Below the pieces are notes generated by a model that was given only the letters and a program-made list of their open reading frames with translations, did not search any database and was not told the origin of the DNA. From Pedobacter cryoconitis (GTDB lineage Bacteria; Bacteroidota; Bacteroidia; Sphingobacteriales; Sphingobacteriaceae), in assembly GCF_003259615.1 (NCBI RefSeq), contig NZ_QLLR01000010.1, positions 1 through 64,000 of the forward strand: DNA of 64,000 nucleotides, read 5' to 3'. Position numbers and translations under genes: made by a program. This document shows, in pieces, positions 43,996-53,451 of this stretch (position 1 is its first letter; each line of letters begins with the position of its first letter).

Positions 43996-45447
43996 ATGAA
44001 ATTTGTTACACGGATAATATTAATCGGTATCGGCCCCCATTCCAAACGCGTATATCTCCCGGCAATCCATCAGCTGAAACAAAAATTCGAGGTTGAAATT
44101 TCCCTGGCGGTTGATATTAAATCTGAAGCGAAAAAGATTATACATCACTTTGAAAAACACGATTATCAAATCGACACCTTGTTTATTGACCCATTTACAG
44201 GACAATTGCCGGAAACTTTAAAAACCGATTTAAATCGCTTTGTTGAAGAGCATAAAATAAATGCAGTAATTATTGCGACTGAGCCATCGGTTCATCATGC
44301 GTATGCAGCATGGGCATTGGGTTTAAAGTTGCATATCCTGATGGATAAACCTGTCAGCACCAGGGAGAATGCTGTTTCAGATGCTGCACAGGCAAATGGA
44401 ATCTTGACCGATTATCAGCAGTTGCTGCAGCTTTATAACGACTTTCAACAAGAAAAGCCTACGATTTTCTCTATCAATGTGCAGCGCAGGTATCATCCGG
44501 GCTTTCAGTACGTCATGGAAAGGATTAAAGAAGTGAGTGCGGCTACCAATTGCCCGGTAACAGCGATTCATTCCAGTCATAGTGATGGACAATGGCGGTT
44601 ACCTTCAGAAATAGTACTACAGGATTATCATTCCTATAATAAAGGACACGGAAAGATGTCACATAGCGGGTATCATATATTTGATATTGTCAGCCAGTTT
44701 TATGATGCTCCTGCAATAGCAGCGAAAACTCCGGATCAGCTGGAAGTGATCAGTTCATTGATTTTGCCTGAAGGATTTATTAAACAACTCCATGCGCAGG
44801 ATTATGAGGCTAATTTTAAAACCGATTATGAACAGGCCAAAGTGTATAGTGATGCACAGCTGATGAAAATATTTGAGGATTACGGAGAGATTGATGCAAC
44901 TGTGCTGGTTCGTTTATTAAAAGATGGGGTCAATATGGCAAATATCACAATTAATTTATTGCACAACAGTTTCAGCAGAAGGAGCTGGGTAGTTCCTGAT
45001 GCCGACCTTTATAAGGGAAACGGACGCGTGAAACACGAATATCACAATATTCAGCAGGGACCTTTTCAAAATATCCAGATTCACTCTTACCAGGCAAAAG
45101 ATAAGCATCAGCATAACAGTAAAAAAGATTATAAGGTGGGAGGGAATAATCACTTTGACATCTATATTTTTCGGAATACAGCCATGCTGGGCGGGAAACA
45201 TCCTTTGGAAGTGATCACCATGAAAGACCTGTCGGCGTTGCATAATTTTGATGACTCTAAACTGTTAACTGAGCAAGCTAAAACAGCAGTTATTGCAGAG
45301 TTTTTAAGTTTCATCCAGGGGGATCTTGATAAAAAAGAGTTAAAATCAAATATTGACAGTCATTTGAACAGTGTGAAAATGATGGCAGCCGCTTACCTGT
45401 CACATATTCAGCAAAAATCAGGGGAGAATCCTGTGGTGAAGAGCTGA
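43996..45447 (+). CDS. Gfo/Idh/MocA family oxidoreductase
   Basis: A 483-aa NAD(P)-dependent oxidoreductase-like protein. The N-terminal Rossmann fold shows IILIGIGPHSKRVYLPAI (variant G-x-G-x-x-x glycine run), NAVIIATEPSVHHAYAAWAL and the family motif MDKPVS (E/D-K-P). The C-terminal half is longer than usual and has no obvious extra domain. The ATG at 43996 is used; an in-frame GTG three codons upstream is possible. It stands alone, so its sugar or inositol-like substrate cannot be inferred. Confidence 0.8.
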   Translation: MKFVTRIILIGIGPHSKRVYLPAIHQLKQKFEVEISLAVDIKSEAKKIIHHFEKHDYQIDTLFIDPFTGQLPETLKTDLNRFVEEHKINAVIIATEPSVHHAYAAWALGLKLHILMDKPVSTRENAVSDAAQANGILTDYQQLLQLYNDFQQEKPTIFSINVQRRYHPGFQYVMERIKEVSAATNCPVTAIHSSHSDGQWRLPSEIVLQDYHSYNKGHGKMSHSGYHIFDIVSQFYDAPAIAAKTPDQLEVISSLILPEGFIKQLHAQDYEANFKTDYEQAKVYSDAQLMKIFEDYGEIDATVLVRLLKDGVNMANITINLLHNSFSRRSWVVPDADLYKGNGRVKHEYHNIQQGPFQNIQIHSYQAKDKHQHNSKKDYKVGGNNHFDIYIFRNTAMLGGKHPLEVITMKDLSALHNFDDSKLLTEQAKTAVIAEFLSFIQGDLDKKELKSNIDSHLNSVKMMAAAYLSHIQQKSGENPVVKS

Positions 45448-45540
45448 AAAAACATCCCGATGTCATAATGGCCCTTGTTTCTTTGGTAATCCCCATTCAT
45501 CATATTATAAAACGCGATAGGCTATTAAAAGAAAAATGGG

Positions 45541-45548
45541 TACTTTTG
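45541..45548 (+). promoter_or_regulatory. Putative -7 box of uvrA
   Basis: TACTTTTG matches TAnnTTTG, 57 bases before the uvrA ATG. No good -33 element is seen. Confidence 0.4.
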
Positions 45549-45605
45549 TGGCTGCAAATTTGCTTTCTTTATTTCAAAGATTTCAATCGCATTTTTTAGA
45601 TATAT

Positions 45606-48449
45606 ATGAGCAAAAATACCATCGATCTGGGTGAACAAAAAGATGTTGAAGTATACGGTGCAAGGGTTCACAACCTTAAAAATATAGATATTTCTTTTCC
45701 GCGTAATCAGCTGGTTGTGATAACCGGTTTAAGTGGCAGTGGTAAGTCATCACTGGCATTTGATACAATTTATGCTGAAGGACAACGTCGCTACATGGAA
45801 ACTTTCAGTGCCTATTCCCGCCAATTTATGGGAGGCATGGAAAGACCTGATGTAGATAAAGTATCAGGACTGAGTCCTGTAATTGCCATTGAACAGAAAA
45901 CTACCAGCAAAAATCCAAGATCTACTGTGGGTACCATCACAGAAATATATGATTTTATGCGTCTGCTGTATGCGCGTACTGCGGATGCTTTCTCTTATAA
46001 CACAGGAGAGAAAATGGAACGGATGAGTGAGGACCAGATTCTGAATAATATTTACAATAAGTATGAAGGCGTTGCTGTGAATATCCTGGCTCCTGTAGTT
46101 AAAGGCCGTAAAGGACATTACCGCGAACTATTTGAACAAATCCGTAAACAAGGTTATGTTAAGGTGCGTATTGATGGGGAGATACAGGATATGGCTCCAA
46201 AGATGCAGGTTGACAGGTACAAAATCCATGATATTGAAATTGTCGTAGACCGTCTTTTAGTAGACAGAAAAGATCATAAACGATTAATTGATTCCGTTCA
46301 GACCGCGATGCGTGTAGGTAAAGGGATTATCAAAATCAGCGATAAAGAGAATAATGTTTCTCATTTCAGCAAGTTTTTGATGTGCCCGACTACAGGGATT
46401 TCTTACGATGAACCACAGCCGAATAGTTTCTCTTTCAATTCTCCTTATGGGGCTTGTGAAAGATGTGATGGTTTAGGCTATATTTTCGTGGTAGACCGGG
46501 AATCGGTGATGCCTAATCCTAAATTAAGTATCATGAGCGGTGGATTAGCCCCGCTTGGTGAATACCGCGACATCTGGATGTTCCAGGTGATTAAAGCACT
46601 GGCCAAAAAATACAACTTTTCTCTTTCCACTCCAATTGAGAAATTAGGAGAAGAAAATATCAATATTCTATTGAATGGCAGCCCTGACTTACTTTCAGTA
46701 GCTGTTGAATACAACAAATGGAATGTTCAAAACTATCAGATTACGTTTGATGGGATTATCAAATTGCTTGAAGAACAGAATGAGAAAAAAGGAGAGGGGG
46801 CCGTGGATGATATGGAAACCTTCCGTAAACTTAAAACCTGTCCTTCTTGTAATGGTGCAAGACTGAAAAAAGAAAGCCTTCACTTTAAGGTAGATGGCAA
46901 GAATATCTTTGAACTGGCAGAAATGGACATTAACAGTCTTAAAAGCTGGTTTACTGATGTGGAAAGCCGTTTAAATGAAAGACAAAATACAATTGCTAAA
47001 GAGATCCTGAAAGAAATCAGGACCCGTCTGGGCTTTTTGACCGACGTGGGCTTAAATTATCTTTCACTGGACAGAACAGCTAGAACCTTGTCGGGAGGTG
47101 AGGCACAAAGGATTCGTCTGGCTACACAAATCGGTTCTCAGCTGATGAATGTTATGTATATTCTGGATGAACCGAGTATTGGACTTCACCAGCGTGATAA
47201 TGAACGTTTGATTGGCGCACTGAAAAACCTGCGTGACCTTGGAAATACGGTATTGGTAGTAGAGCATGATAAAGACATGATTCTGGAAGCTGATTACGTG
47301 ATTGATGTTGGTCCGGCGGCAGGTTTACGCGGAGGACAGATTGTTGCACAGGGTACACCTGCACAAATACTGAAATCGGGAACACTGACTGCAGCTTATC
47401 TGAATGGAAATAAAGAAATCACTGTTCCTGCTAAAAGAAGAAAAGGAAACGGACATAAATTATCTATTATTAAAGCGAGTGGCCATAACCTGAAAGAGGT
47501 TTCTGTAGACTTTCCATTGGGTAAATTTATTGCAGTGACCGGGGTTTCCGGAAGTGGTAAATCAAGTTTGATCACGGAGACGTTATATCCGATATTAAAT
47601 CACCATTTCTTCAGGGCGAAAAAACATCCTTTACCTTATGAGAAGATCAATGGGATCAAGGAAATAGATAAAGTTATTGAAATTGACCAGGCACCGATTG
47701 GCAGAACACCAAGATCAAACCCTTCAACTTATACCGGCGTTTTCTCTGACATCAGGAATCTGTATGTACAATTACCTGAAGCTAAAATACGCGGCTATAA
47801 ACCAGGCCGTTTCTCTTTCAATGTGAAAGGTGGAAGGTGTGAAACCTGTCAGGGTGCCGGAATGAAGGTTATCGAAATGAATTTCCTGCCTGATGTACAT
47901 GTCCCTTGTGAAGAGTGCGGAGGCAGAAGATACAATAGAGAAACACTGGAAGTACGTTACCGTGGTAAATCAATCAGTGATGTACTGGACATGAGTATTG
48001 AAGATGCTTGTGCATTCTTTGAAAATATGCCAGTGATTTACCGTAAAATAAAGACCTTAAAAGACGTTGGACTAGGTTATATCACTTTAGGGCAATCGTC
48101 TACTACTTTATCAGGCGGAGAGGCGCAAAGAGTAAAACTGGCTACTGAATTATCTAAAAAAGATACCGGAAAAACTTTCTATATCCTGGATGAGCCAACA
48201 ACGGGCCTTCATTTTGAAGATATCAATGTGCTGTTAGGCGTATTAAACGAGCTGGTAGATAAAGGAAATACCGTATTAGTCATTGAGCATAACCTGGACG
48301 TGGTCAAAGTGGCCGACTGGGTAATTGATTTAGGGGAAGAAGGCGGAGCTGGTGGTGGAAGAATCATTTTTGAAGGTACACCTGAAGGCCTGATTCAAAA
48401 TCCGATCAGTCTGACAGGAAAGTTCCTGAAGAAAGAAATGAAACATTAA
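45606..48449 (+). CDS. uvrA: Excinuclease ABC subunit UvrA
   Basis: A 947-aa damage-recognition ATPase of nucleotide excision repair. Two ABC modules: Walker A GLSGSGKSSL (about 39-48) and GVSGSGKSSL (about 645), signatures LSGGEAQRIRLATQ and LSGGEAQRVKLATE, with ILDEPSIGLHQRD and ILDEPTTGLHFED. The second zinc module is complete (CETCQGAG ... CEECGG). The first is not: it reads C260-P-T-T where CPxC is usual, with C284-x-x-C287 intact. It is followed 12 bases later by nnr, so the two are likely cotranscribed. Confidence 0.96.
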   Translation: MSKNTIDLGEQKDVEVYGARVHNLKNIDISFPRNQLVVITGLSGSGKSSLAFDTIYAEGQRRYMETFSAYSRQFMGGMERPDVDKVSGLSPVIAIEQKTTSKNPRSTVGTITEIYDFMRLLYARTADAFSYNTGEKMERMSEDQILNNIYNKYEGVAVNILAPVVKGRKGHYRELFEQIRKQGYVKVRIDGEIQDMAPKMQVDRYKIHDIEIVVDRLLVDRKDHKRLIDSVQTAMRVGKGIIKISDKENNVSHFSKFLMCPTTGISYDEPQPNSFSFNSPYGACERCDGLGYIFVVDRESVMPNPKLSIMSGGLAPLGEYRDIWMFQVIKALAKKYNFSLSTPIEKLGEENINILLNGSPDLLSVAVEYNKWNVQNYQITFDGIIKLLEEQNEKKGEGAVDDMETFRKLKTCPSCNGARLKKESLHFKVDGKNIFELAEMDINSLKSWFTDVESRLNERQNTIAKEILKEIRTRLGFLTDVGLNYLSLDRTARTLSGGEAQRIRLATQIGSQLMNVMYILDEPSIGLHQRDNERLIGALKNLRDLGNTVLVVEHDKDMILEADYVIDVGPAAGLRGGQIVAQGTPAQILKSGTLTAAYLNGNKEITVPAKRRKGNGHKLSIIKASGHNLKEVSVDFPLGKFIAVTGVSGSGKSSLITETLYPILNHHFFRAKKHPLPYEKINGIKEIDKVIEIDQAPIGRTPRSNPSTYTGVFSDIRNLYVQLPEAKIRGYKPGRFSFNVKGGRCETCQGAGMKVIEMNFLPDVHVPCEECGGRRYNRETLEVRYRGKSISDVLDMSIEDACAFFENMPVIYRKIKTLKDVGLGYITLGQSSTTLSGGEAQRVKLATELSKKDTGKTFYILDEPTTGLHFEDINVLLGVLNELVDKGNTVLVIEHNLDVVKVADWVIDLGEEGGAGGGRIIFEGTPEGLIQNPISLTGKFLKKEMKH

Positions 48450-48461
48450 CCTATACATGAC

Positions 48462-49958
48462 ATGCAGAAGCTAATCAATCAGCAGCAGATGCGTTCGGCA
48501 GACGTATTTACAATTAAGAACCTGGATATATCTTCCATCGAATTGATGGAAACTGCCTCTATGGCATTTGTAAATGAGTTTGTGCAAGAGATTACGGCAG
48601 TAGAAACCCCCATCCATATTTTATGCGGTAAGGGAAATAATGGCGCAGATGGATTAGCTATTGCAAGACTGCTTCAGGATAAAGGATACCGTGCGGTGGC
48701 TGTTTACCTGGTTGATTTTTCTGAGAAAGAAACGGCAGAATATCAGACGAACCTGAACCGGTTAAAGGATTTGTGGTTCCCTTTAACCACAGTGAAAACT
48801 ATTGCAGACCTCAAAACATTAAATGATGGGGTCATTATTGACGCTGTTTTGGGTTCGGGGCTGAATAAACCCCTAACTGGTGCTTATGCAGAACTCGCCA
48901 CATTTATCAATGGATTAAACTACCAGGTGATCGCAGTAGATACCCCTACAGGATTTCCTGCAGAAGGTGCATTTGCTAAAACTGATATTTTTATCAAAGC
49001 AGACCTGGTGATCTGTTTTCAACGGCCAAAAATCAACTTCTTTTTTCCGGAGTCGGCAGCGGCCCTAAACCGTTTCCGCGTGGTATCAATTGGTTTGGAT
49101 GAAGGCTTTATTGAAAAACAAACTTCTCCTTATGCGCTTTTGGAACAACGTGATCTCAAAGACCTGATTCAGCCTCGTAAATCTTTTACCCATAAAGGAA
49201 CTTATGGCCATGCGCTTCTTATTGCCGGGCAAAGGGAAACCATGGGCGCAGCGATTCTTGCTGCTAAAGGATGTTTATATGGAGGAGCTGGTCTGACTAC
49301 CCTTTCTATTCCTGAAAGTGGTTTGACTGCTTTAAATACAGCGCTTCCTGAAGTGATGTATCTGGACCGGAAAGAATTGTCAGGTACAGCCTTCGCAGCA
49401 GAGAAATTCAAAATTATCGCTGTAGGGCCTGGTTTAGGTACAGACACCACAAGCGCTGACTTACTGAAAAACCTGCTAAAGCTGAAAGTTCCAATGGTCA
49501 TTGACGCGGATGCTCTACATCTTTTAGGGAATGACGAAAGTTTAAGGAAGCAATTGACCGAAGGCTCAATCTTAACCCCTCATATGAAGGAATTTGATCA
49601 CCTTTTTGGAACACATGAATCCTGGTGGGCGCGTTTACAAACTGCAAGAGAAAAAGCTGTGGAGTTAAAATGTGTGATCGTGCTTAAAAACCAATATACT
49701 TTTATCATCGATCAGCTGGGGAAGGTCATCATAAATCCAACAGGTAACCCTGCAATGGGACAAGGAGGAATGGGGGATGTGCTTACAGGTTTAATCGCCT
49801 CATTCGCAGCACAAGGTTATCAATCTGTTGAAGCAGCTTATGCAGCTTGTTTTGTACATGGATTGTCTGGAGATCAGCTTGCGGTAACCAGAGTCTCTGT
49901 CAAAGCCTCAGCAGTAGCAGAACATATTCCTGAAGTAGTAAAAGGATTAACTATATAG
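48462..49958 (+). CDS. nnr: Bifunctional NAD(P)HX epimerase / ADP-dependent dehydratase
   Basis: A 498-aa repair enzyme for hydrated NAD(P)H. The N-terminal YjeF_N epimerase domain has LCGKGNNGADGLAIARLL and DAVLGSGLNKPLTG. The C-terminal dehydratase (ribokinase-like, about 225-495) has THKGTYGHALLIAG, VIDADALHLL, LTPHMKEFDHLF and GNPAMGQGGMGDVLTG with the catalytic Asp. Fused enzymes of this size are standard. It follows uvrA closely, and its last 8 bases overlap the end of the convergent anti-sigma gene. Confidence 0.95.
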   Translation: MQKLINQQQMRSADVFTIKNLDISSIELMETASMAFVNEFVQEITAVETPIHILCGKGNNGADGLAIARLLQDKGYRAVAVYLVDFSEKETAEYQTNLNRLKDLWFPLTTVKTIADLKTLNDGVIIDAVLGSGLNKPLTGAYAELATFINGLNYQVIAVDTPTGFPAEGAFAKTDIFIKADLVICFQRPKINFFFPESAAALNRFRVVSIGLDEGFIEKQTSPYALLEQRDLKDLIQPRKSFTHKGTYGHALLIAGQRETMGAAILAAKGCLYGGAGLTTLSIPESGLTALNTALPEVMYLDRKELSGTAFAAEKFKIIAVGPGLGTDTTSADLLKNLLKLKVPMVIDADALHLLGNDESLRKQLTEGSILTPHMKEFDHLFGTHESWWARLQTAREKAVELKCVIVLKNQYTFIIDQLGKVIINPTGNPAMGQGGMGDVLTGLIASFAAQGYQSVEAAYAACFVHGLSGDQLAVTRVSVKASAVAEHIPEVVKGLTI

Positions 49959-50817
49959 ATACGCCACCCATAGCAATCATCTTTTCCATAGTCGGGCTGG
50001 GACTGCCACCACGTTTTTCAAGCGTAACAGCAAAAGCCTGGGCATTGCCAACTTCTTTCATAGTCAACAACAGTTTTCCAGGGCCTGACTTGGCATCAAA
50101 TACGCCCAGGTCTACTGGTTTGCCTGCTACAATAGCCCATAACTGATACTGGTGTTCAGCATCATTTTGCGGAAGAGCCATTTTGGTGTTATCCACCATC
50201 ACATGCTGGCCTTTTCTGTGCCAGTAAACCATCATGTTCGCTTGCGGAGAGATTTTCGTTCCGGCAAGTTTAACAGCCGTCCAGGTCGGATCAGAAGAAA
50301 TAGCAGCAATTTCCTGTAAATCTTTGTTTTCGTCTTTCATGAAACTTACCGTACTGGCAAACTTTTCCTTGTCAACATTCATAGCAATGATCTGCTGGTT
50401 GGCAATAGTTAATTTATCATGTGTTGCATAAAGTGCAGCAACACTCACTACTAACAGCCCAACGCAGGCCACCAGTGAATATCTTAAAGTCCTGATCGTC
50501 GAAGCCGAATGGTCTGCCTGTAAAGGGATAATTTTAGCTTCGTGATTAAGTGTTGAAGCCGTTTCTTTTGGAGCAGCTGTCTCCTGAACAGGAACAATTA
50601 TTTTTTCGAATATCTGCTTATCCAATCCTTTGGAGGGTTCAATAGCATGTTTCATCGCATATTGTTCCATAGCAATTTCAATAGCGGTAATCTCATCTTT
50701 TATCGCAGGATACTTTGCCGCCATTCCTTCTACTTCATTTTGTTCCTGAGCATTAAGATGCCCGAGAACGTAAAGTTCAAGTATGCCTGTTTCGATATAT
50801 GCTTTTGCCTCTTCCAC
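49951..50817 (-). CDS. Anti-sigma factor (RskA-type)
   Basis: A 288-aa single-pass membrane protein. The N-terminal ~90 residues (YIETGILELYVLGHLNAQEQNEVEGMAAKYPAIKDEITAIEIAMEQYA) form an anti-sigma/zinc-less ASD-like helical region, residues ~123-145 are the membrane helix (LRYSLVACVGLLVVSVAALYA), and the C-terminal RskA domain lies outside (MMVYWHRKGQHVMVDNTKMALPQNDAEHQYQLWAIVAGKPVDLGVFD). It follows the sigma-factor gene by one base and should hold that factor inactive until an envelope signal. Confidence 0.92.
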   Translation of the reverse strand: MEEAKAYIETGILELYVLGHLNAQEQNEVEGMAAKYPAIKDEITAIEIAMEQYAMKHAIEPSKGLDKQIFEKIIVPVQETAAPKETASTLNHEAKIIPLQADHSASTIRTLRYSLVACVGLLVVSVAALYATHDKLTIANQQIIAMNVDKEKFASTVSFMKDENKDLQEIAAISSDPTWTAVKLAGTKISPQANMMVYWHRKGQHVMVDNTKMALPQNDAEHQYQLWAIVAGKPVDLGVFDAKSGPGKLLLTMKEVGNAQAFAVTLEKRGGSPSPTMEKMIAMGGVSI

Positions 50818-50818
50818 T

Positions 50819-51370
50819 TTAATTAAAATGCTTTCTTAATTCCATAATAGCCATTCGGATCCGGGTCTTGACCGTACCTAATGGTAAATTGAGTTCTTCT
50901 GCAGCCTCTACATGGGTATAACCTTTAAAATAAACCATGTCCAGTACACTATTAAACTCAGGTTTAAGTGCAGTAACCATATCTTTGATTCCCAATGTAT
51001 CCGCGTTGAAAGTTACCTTCCTTTGCAGGTCAATGAAATCTACGTTATTTTCAAGGTCTTGGTTTTTACTGGCATTTCTAAAGTCCTTGGATCTTATTTT
51101 GTCTATTGCCAGATTGCGGGCAATATTGATCATCCAGGTAAACAGACGGCCTTTACTGCTGTCGTAATTGCCTGCCGAATGCCAGATCTTAATGAAAGTG
51201 TCCTGTAATAAATCTTCAGCTATTTCCGAATGTTGCACAATTCTGAAAATTACCCCCAGCAATGCAGCCGAATACATATCATATAAAGCCTGAATAGCGA
51301 TAGTTTCCTGACCTTTCAGTGCACGCACCAGGTCTTCTTCTGTAAGGGATATTTTTTTATTCGGTGCCAA
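50819..51370 (-). CDS. ECF RNA polymerase sigma factor (SigK-like)
   Basis: A 183-aa extracytoplasmic-function sigma factor. Region 2 is at about 25-90 (LYDMYSAALLGVIFRIVQHSEIAEDLLQDTFIKIWHSAGNYDSSKGRLFTWMINIARNLAIDKIRS) and region 4 at about 130-180 (VLDMVYFKGYTHVEAAEELNLPLGTVKTRIRMAIMELRKHF). Partnered with the RskA-type gene directly downstream. The gap to lipA (51371-51437) is only 67 bases and both are on the minus strand, so it may have its own promoter or be read from lipA. Confidence 0.94.
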   Translation of the reverse strand: MAPNKKISLTEEDLVRALKGQETIAIQALYDMYSAALLGVIFRIVQHSEIAEDLLQDTFIKIWHSAGNYDSSKGRLFTWMINIARNLAIDKIRSKDFRNASKNQDLENNVDFIDLQRKVTFNADTLGIKDMVTALKPEFNSVLDMVYFKGYTHVEAAEELNLPLGTVKTRIRMAIMELRKHFN

Positions 51371-51437
51371 TGTTTGCTAATATACAGAATGTTTAACAAG
51401 TTCAAGGGTGTTTTTGTTTGAACCTGTTTGCTACGGA

Positions 51438-52316
51438 TTAAAAATCAAAAAGATGTTTTTCTGCATGGTAAGAAGAACGCACTAACGGGCCGCTCTCTAC
51501 ATACCTTAAACCTTTTTGCATACCAATTTCTTTGTATTTAGCAAATTGATCCGGATGAATCCAGTCTACAACCGGGTGGTGGTTACGTGTAGGCTGTAAA
51601 TACTGACCTAAGGTCAGAATATGTACTCCATTAGCCACTAAATCATCCATTGCTTCCAGTACATCATCTTCGGTTTCTCCCAAGCCAAGCATAATGCCTG
51701 TTTTAGTTCTCAAACCAAATTCTGAGATCCTTTTCAGACATTCCAGACTTCTGTCATACTTTGCCTGAACACGTACTTGTTTAGTTAAACGGCGTACTGT
51801 TTCGATATTGTGAGACATCACTTCAGGACGTTCTTCCAATACACGGTACAGGTTGTCCCAGATACCTCTGAAATCAGGAATAAGTGTTTCTAAAGTTGTG
51901 GAAGGACTTTCTCTGCGGATAGCCTGTAAGGTTTCTGCCCAGATAATAGAGCCGCCATCTTTTAAATCATCGCGGTCTACCGAAGTAATCACACAATGTT
52001 TAACCTGCATTAGTTTTACTGAATTCGCAACCCGGTTAGGCTCATCGGTATCCACAGCCTTTGGTCTGCCTGTAGCCACTGCACAAAAAGAGCAGGAGCG
52101 GGTACAGATATTACCAAGGATCATGAATGTTGCCGTGCCTGCACCCCAGCACTCGCCCATATTCGGACAATTGCCACTTTCACAAATGGTATGTAATTTA
52201 TGGGTGTCTACAAGACTGCGCACCTGCGCATACTCTTTACCTACAGGAAGCTTAACTCTAAGCCAATCTGGTTTACGTTGTACTGGGTTTGCTGAAACAA
52301 CCGGAAGTTCGATCAT
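51438..52316 (-). CDS. lipA: Lipoyl synthase
   Basis: A 292-aa radical-SAM enzyme that inserts two sulfurs into octanoyl groups on lipoyl domains. The auxiliary cluster motif [12 protein letters not shown] and the radical-SAM motif CTRSCSFC are both complete, with the C-terminal [13 protein letters not shown] segment carrying the essential Ser of RSSYHAE. The TAnnTTTG box on the minus strand ends 4 bases before the ATG, suggesting a leaderless transcript. Confidence 0.96.
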   Translation of the reverse strand: MIELPVVSANPVQRKPDWLRVKLPVGKEYAQVRSLVDTHKLHTICESGNCPNMGECWGAGTATFMILGNICTRSCSFCAVATGRPKAVDTDEPNRVANSVKLMQVKHCVITSVDRDDLKDGGSIIWAETLQAIRRESPSTTLETLIPDFRGIWDNLYRVLEERPEVMSHNIETVRRLTKQVRVQAKYDRSLECLKRISEFGLRTKTGIMLGLGETEDDVLEAMDDLVANGVHILTLGQYLQPTRNHHPVVDWIHPDQFAKYKEIGMQKGLRYVESGPLVRSSYHAEKHLFDF

Positions 52317-52320
52317 GCAG

Positions 52321-52328
52321 CAAAGTTA
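52321..52328 (-). promoter_or_regulatory. -7 box four bases before the lipA start
   Basis: On the minus strand TAACTTTG is followed by CTGC and then the lipA ATG, predicting transcription start at or next to the start codon. Confidence 0.5.
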
Positions 52329-52436
52329 AGCAATAGGTTTGAATTGTTATAAACATGAAATGTATGTAAGGTGTAATGTTATGCTTAAAAGCGATTAAAT
52401 TATGGCAAACTAAGGTAAATACACGTTCTAAGATTG

Positions 52437-52467
52437 TTGATTTCATAAATAATTTATGTTAATCTTG
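52437..52467 (+). promoter_or_regulatory. Probable promoter of the OsmC gene
   Basis: TTG (52437-52439), 20 bases, then TAATCTTG, one base away from TAnnTTTG. It lies 47 bases before the osmC-like ATG. Another 140 bases of the lipA/OsmC gap hold nothing further. Confidence 0.5.
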
Positions 52468-52514
52468 TAAAGCTGGCTTAACCAGAATTTAAGCTGACCT
52501 AAAAACAACCTGAT

Positions 52515-52919
52515 ATGGCAACTTCAAAAATAACTTATAACGGAGGATTGAGAACTACCTCTGTTCACTTACGTTCGGGCAATGAAATCATTACCGATGC
52601 ACCTGTAGATAATAAAGGTAAAGGGGAGGCCTTTTCACCGACAGACTTGCTGGCTACTTCATTAGGGAACTGCATGATCACTATTGTAGGGATTGCAGCG
52701 GCAGAACATGGCTTTAACATTGACGGGGCCACTTGTGAAATCACGAAAGTTATGGCAGAAGGCCCAAGAAGAGTAGCTGAAATTATAGCTGTTCTCCAGT
52801 TCCCTGGGAACAACTATTCGGATAAAGACAAAAAGATTATTGAAAGGTCTGCAAATACCTGTCCGGTATTTTACAGCCTTCATCCTGACTTAAAGAAAAC
52901 TATTTCTTTTAATTATTAA
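52515..52919 (+). CDS. OsmC family peroxiredoxin-like protein
   Basis: A 134-aa OsmC/Ohr-fold protein that reduces organic hydroperoxides through paired cysteines. TDLLATSLGNCMITIVG carries the peroxidatic-type Cys and NTCPVFYSLHPDL the second. The length is standard. Its last 11 bases overlap the end of convergent ytxJ. Confidence 0.9.
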   Translation: MATSKITYNGGLRTTSVHLRSGNEIITDAPVDNKGKGEAFSPTDLLATSLGNCMITIVGIAAAEHGFNIDGATCEITKVMAEGPRRVAEIIAVLQFPGNNYSDKDKKIIERSANTCPVFYSLHPDLKKTISFNY

Positions 52920-53241
52920 TCAGTTCGGCTACTTCATCGGCCGATATGTCACTGTGAGAGGCATCCAATACACAATCGCCATCCTTGATCAATAAGATCT
53001 GAGGAGACTCATGGTGAACTTGAAATGTTTCAGCTATCTGTGCAGAAATTGCACGATGGCTGATCAGGTCAAGGAAATATAGATTTGTTCCCTCAGGGAT
53101 AATTTCCCAGTCCAGTTCAAAACGTCTTTTTGCCATCATACTCACTGAACAACGGGTGCTGTGTTTAAAAATTAAACTATAGCCTTCCTGCGTTTTTATG
53201 CCACTGATCTGATCTGGATCAGTTATGTTCTTCCACTCCAT
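52909..53241 (-). CDS. ytxJ: Bacillithiol-system redox protein YtxJ (monothiol bacilliredoxin)
   Basis: A 110-aa thioredoxin-fold protein. YSLIFKHSTRCSVSMMAKRRFE holds the single active-site Cys in the HSTRCxxS pattern of YtxJ. ESPQILLIKDGDCVLDASH carries the cis-Pro and a further Cys. It is thought to remove bacillithiol from proteins, matching bshA and ypdA in this window. It follows a small lipoprotein gene by 26 bases, and its 3' end overlaps the convergent OsmC gene. Confidence 0.9.
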   Translation of the reverse strand: MEWKNITDPDQISGIKTQEGYSLIFKHSTRCSVSMMAKRRFELDWEIIPEGTNLYFLDLISHRAISAQIAETFQVHHESPQILLIKDGDCVLDASHSDISADEVAELINN

Positions 53242-53267
53242 CTGATTTTATTTTAAATTTGTCCGGC

Positions 53268-53387
53268 TTACTTTCTCCGGTTGCCTTTCGGATACGAGCT
53301 GTATGCCGGGCAGATACGGTTAGAGCAAGACTCTAAAACTGTTATTGCAAAGAATACTCCAAGTAACACTATAGCTATCTTCTTCAT
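53268..53387 (-). CDS. Tiny lipoprotein (39 aa) with CPAY-type C-terminal segment
   Basis: This reading frame encodes MKKIAIVLLGVFFAITVLES then Cys21: a textbook lipoprotein signal with lipobox LESC. The mature peptide is only 19 residues: C-S-N-R-I-C-P-A-Y-S-S-Y-P-K-G-N-R-R-K. Short lipoproteins ending in a C-x-A-Y-type motif are recurrent in Bacteroidota, but their role is unknown. It lies between ribH (64 bases upstream) and ytxJ (26 bases downstream) on the same strand. Confidence 0.72.
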   Translation of the reverse strand: MKKIAIVLLGVFFAITVLESCSNRICPAYSSYPKGNRRK

Positions 53388-53451
53388 GAGCGTAGATTTT
53401 GTTTATTCTTCTGCTAATCTACACTATTCCAGAAAAAAAAGCAATTCCTTA

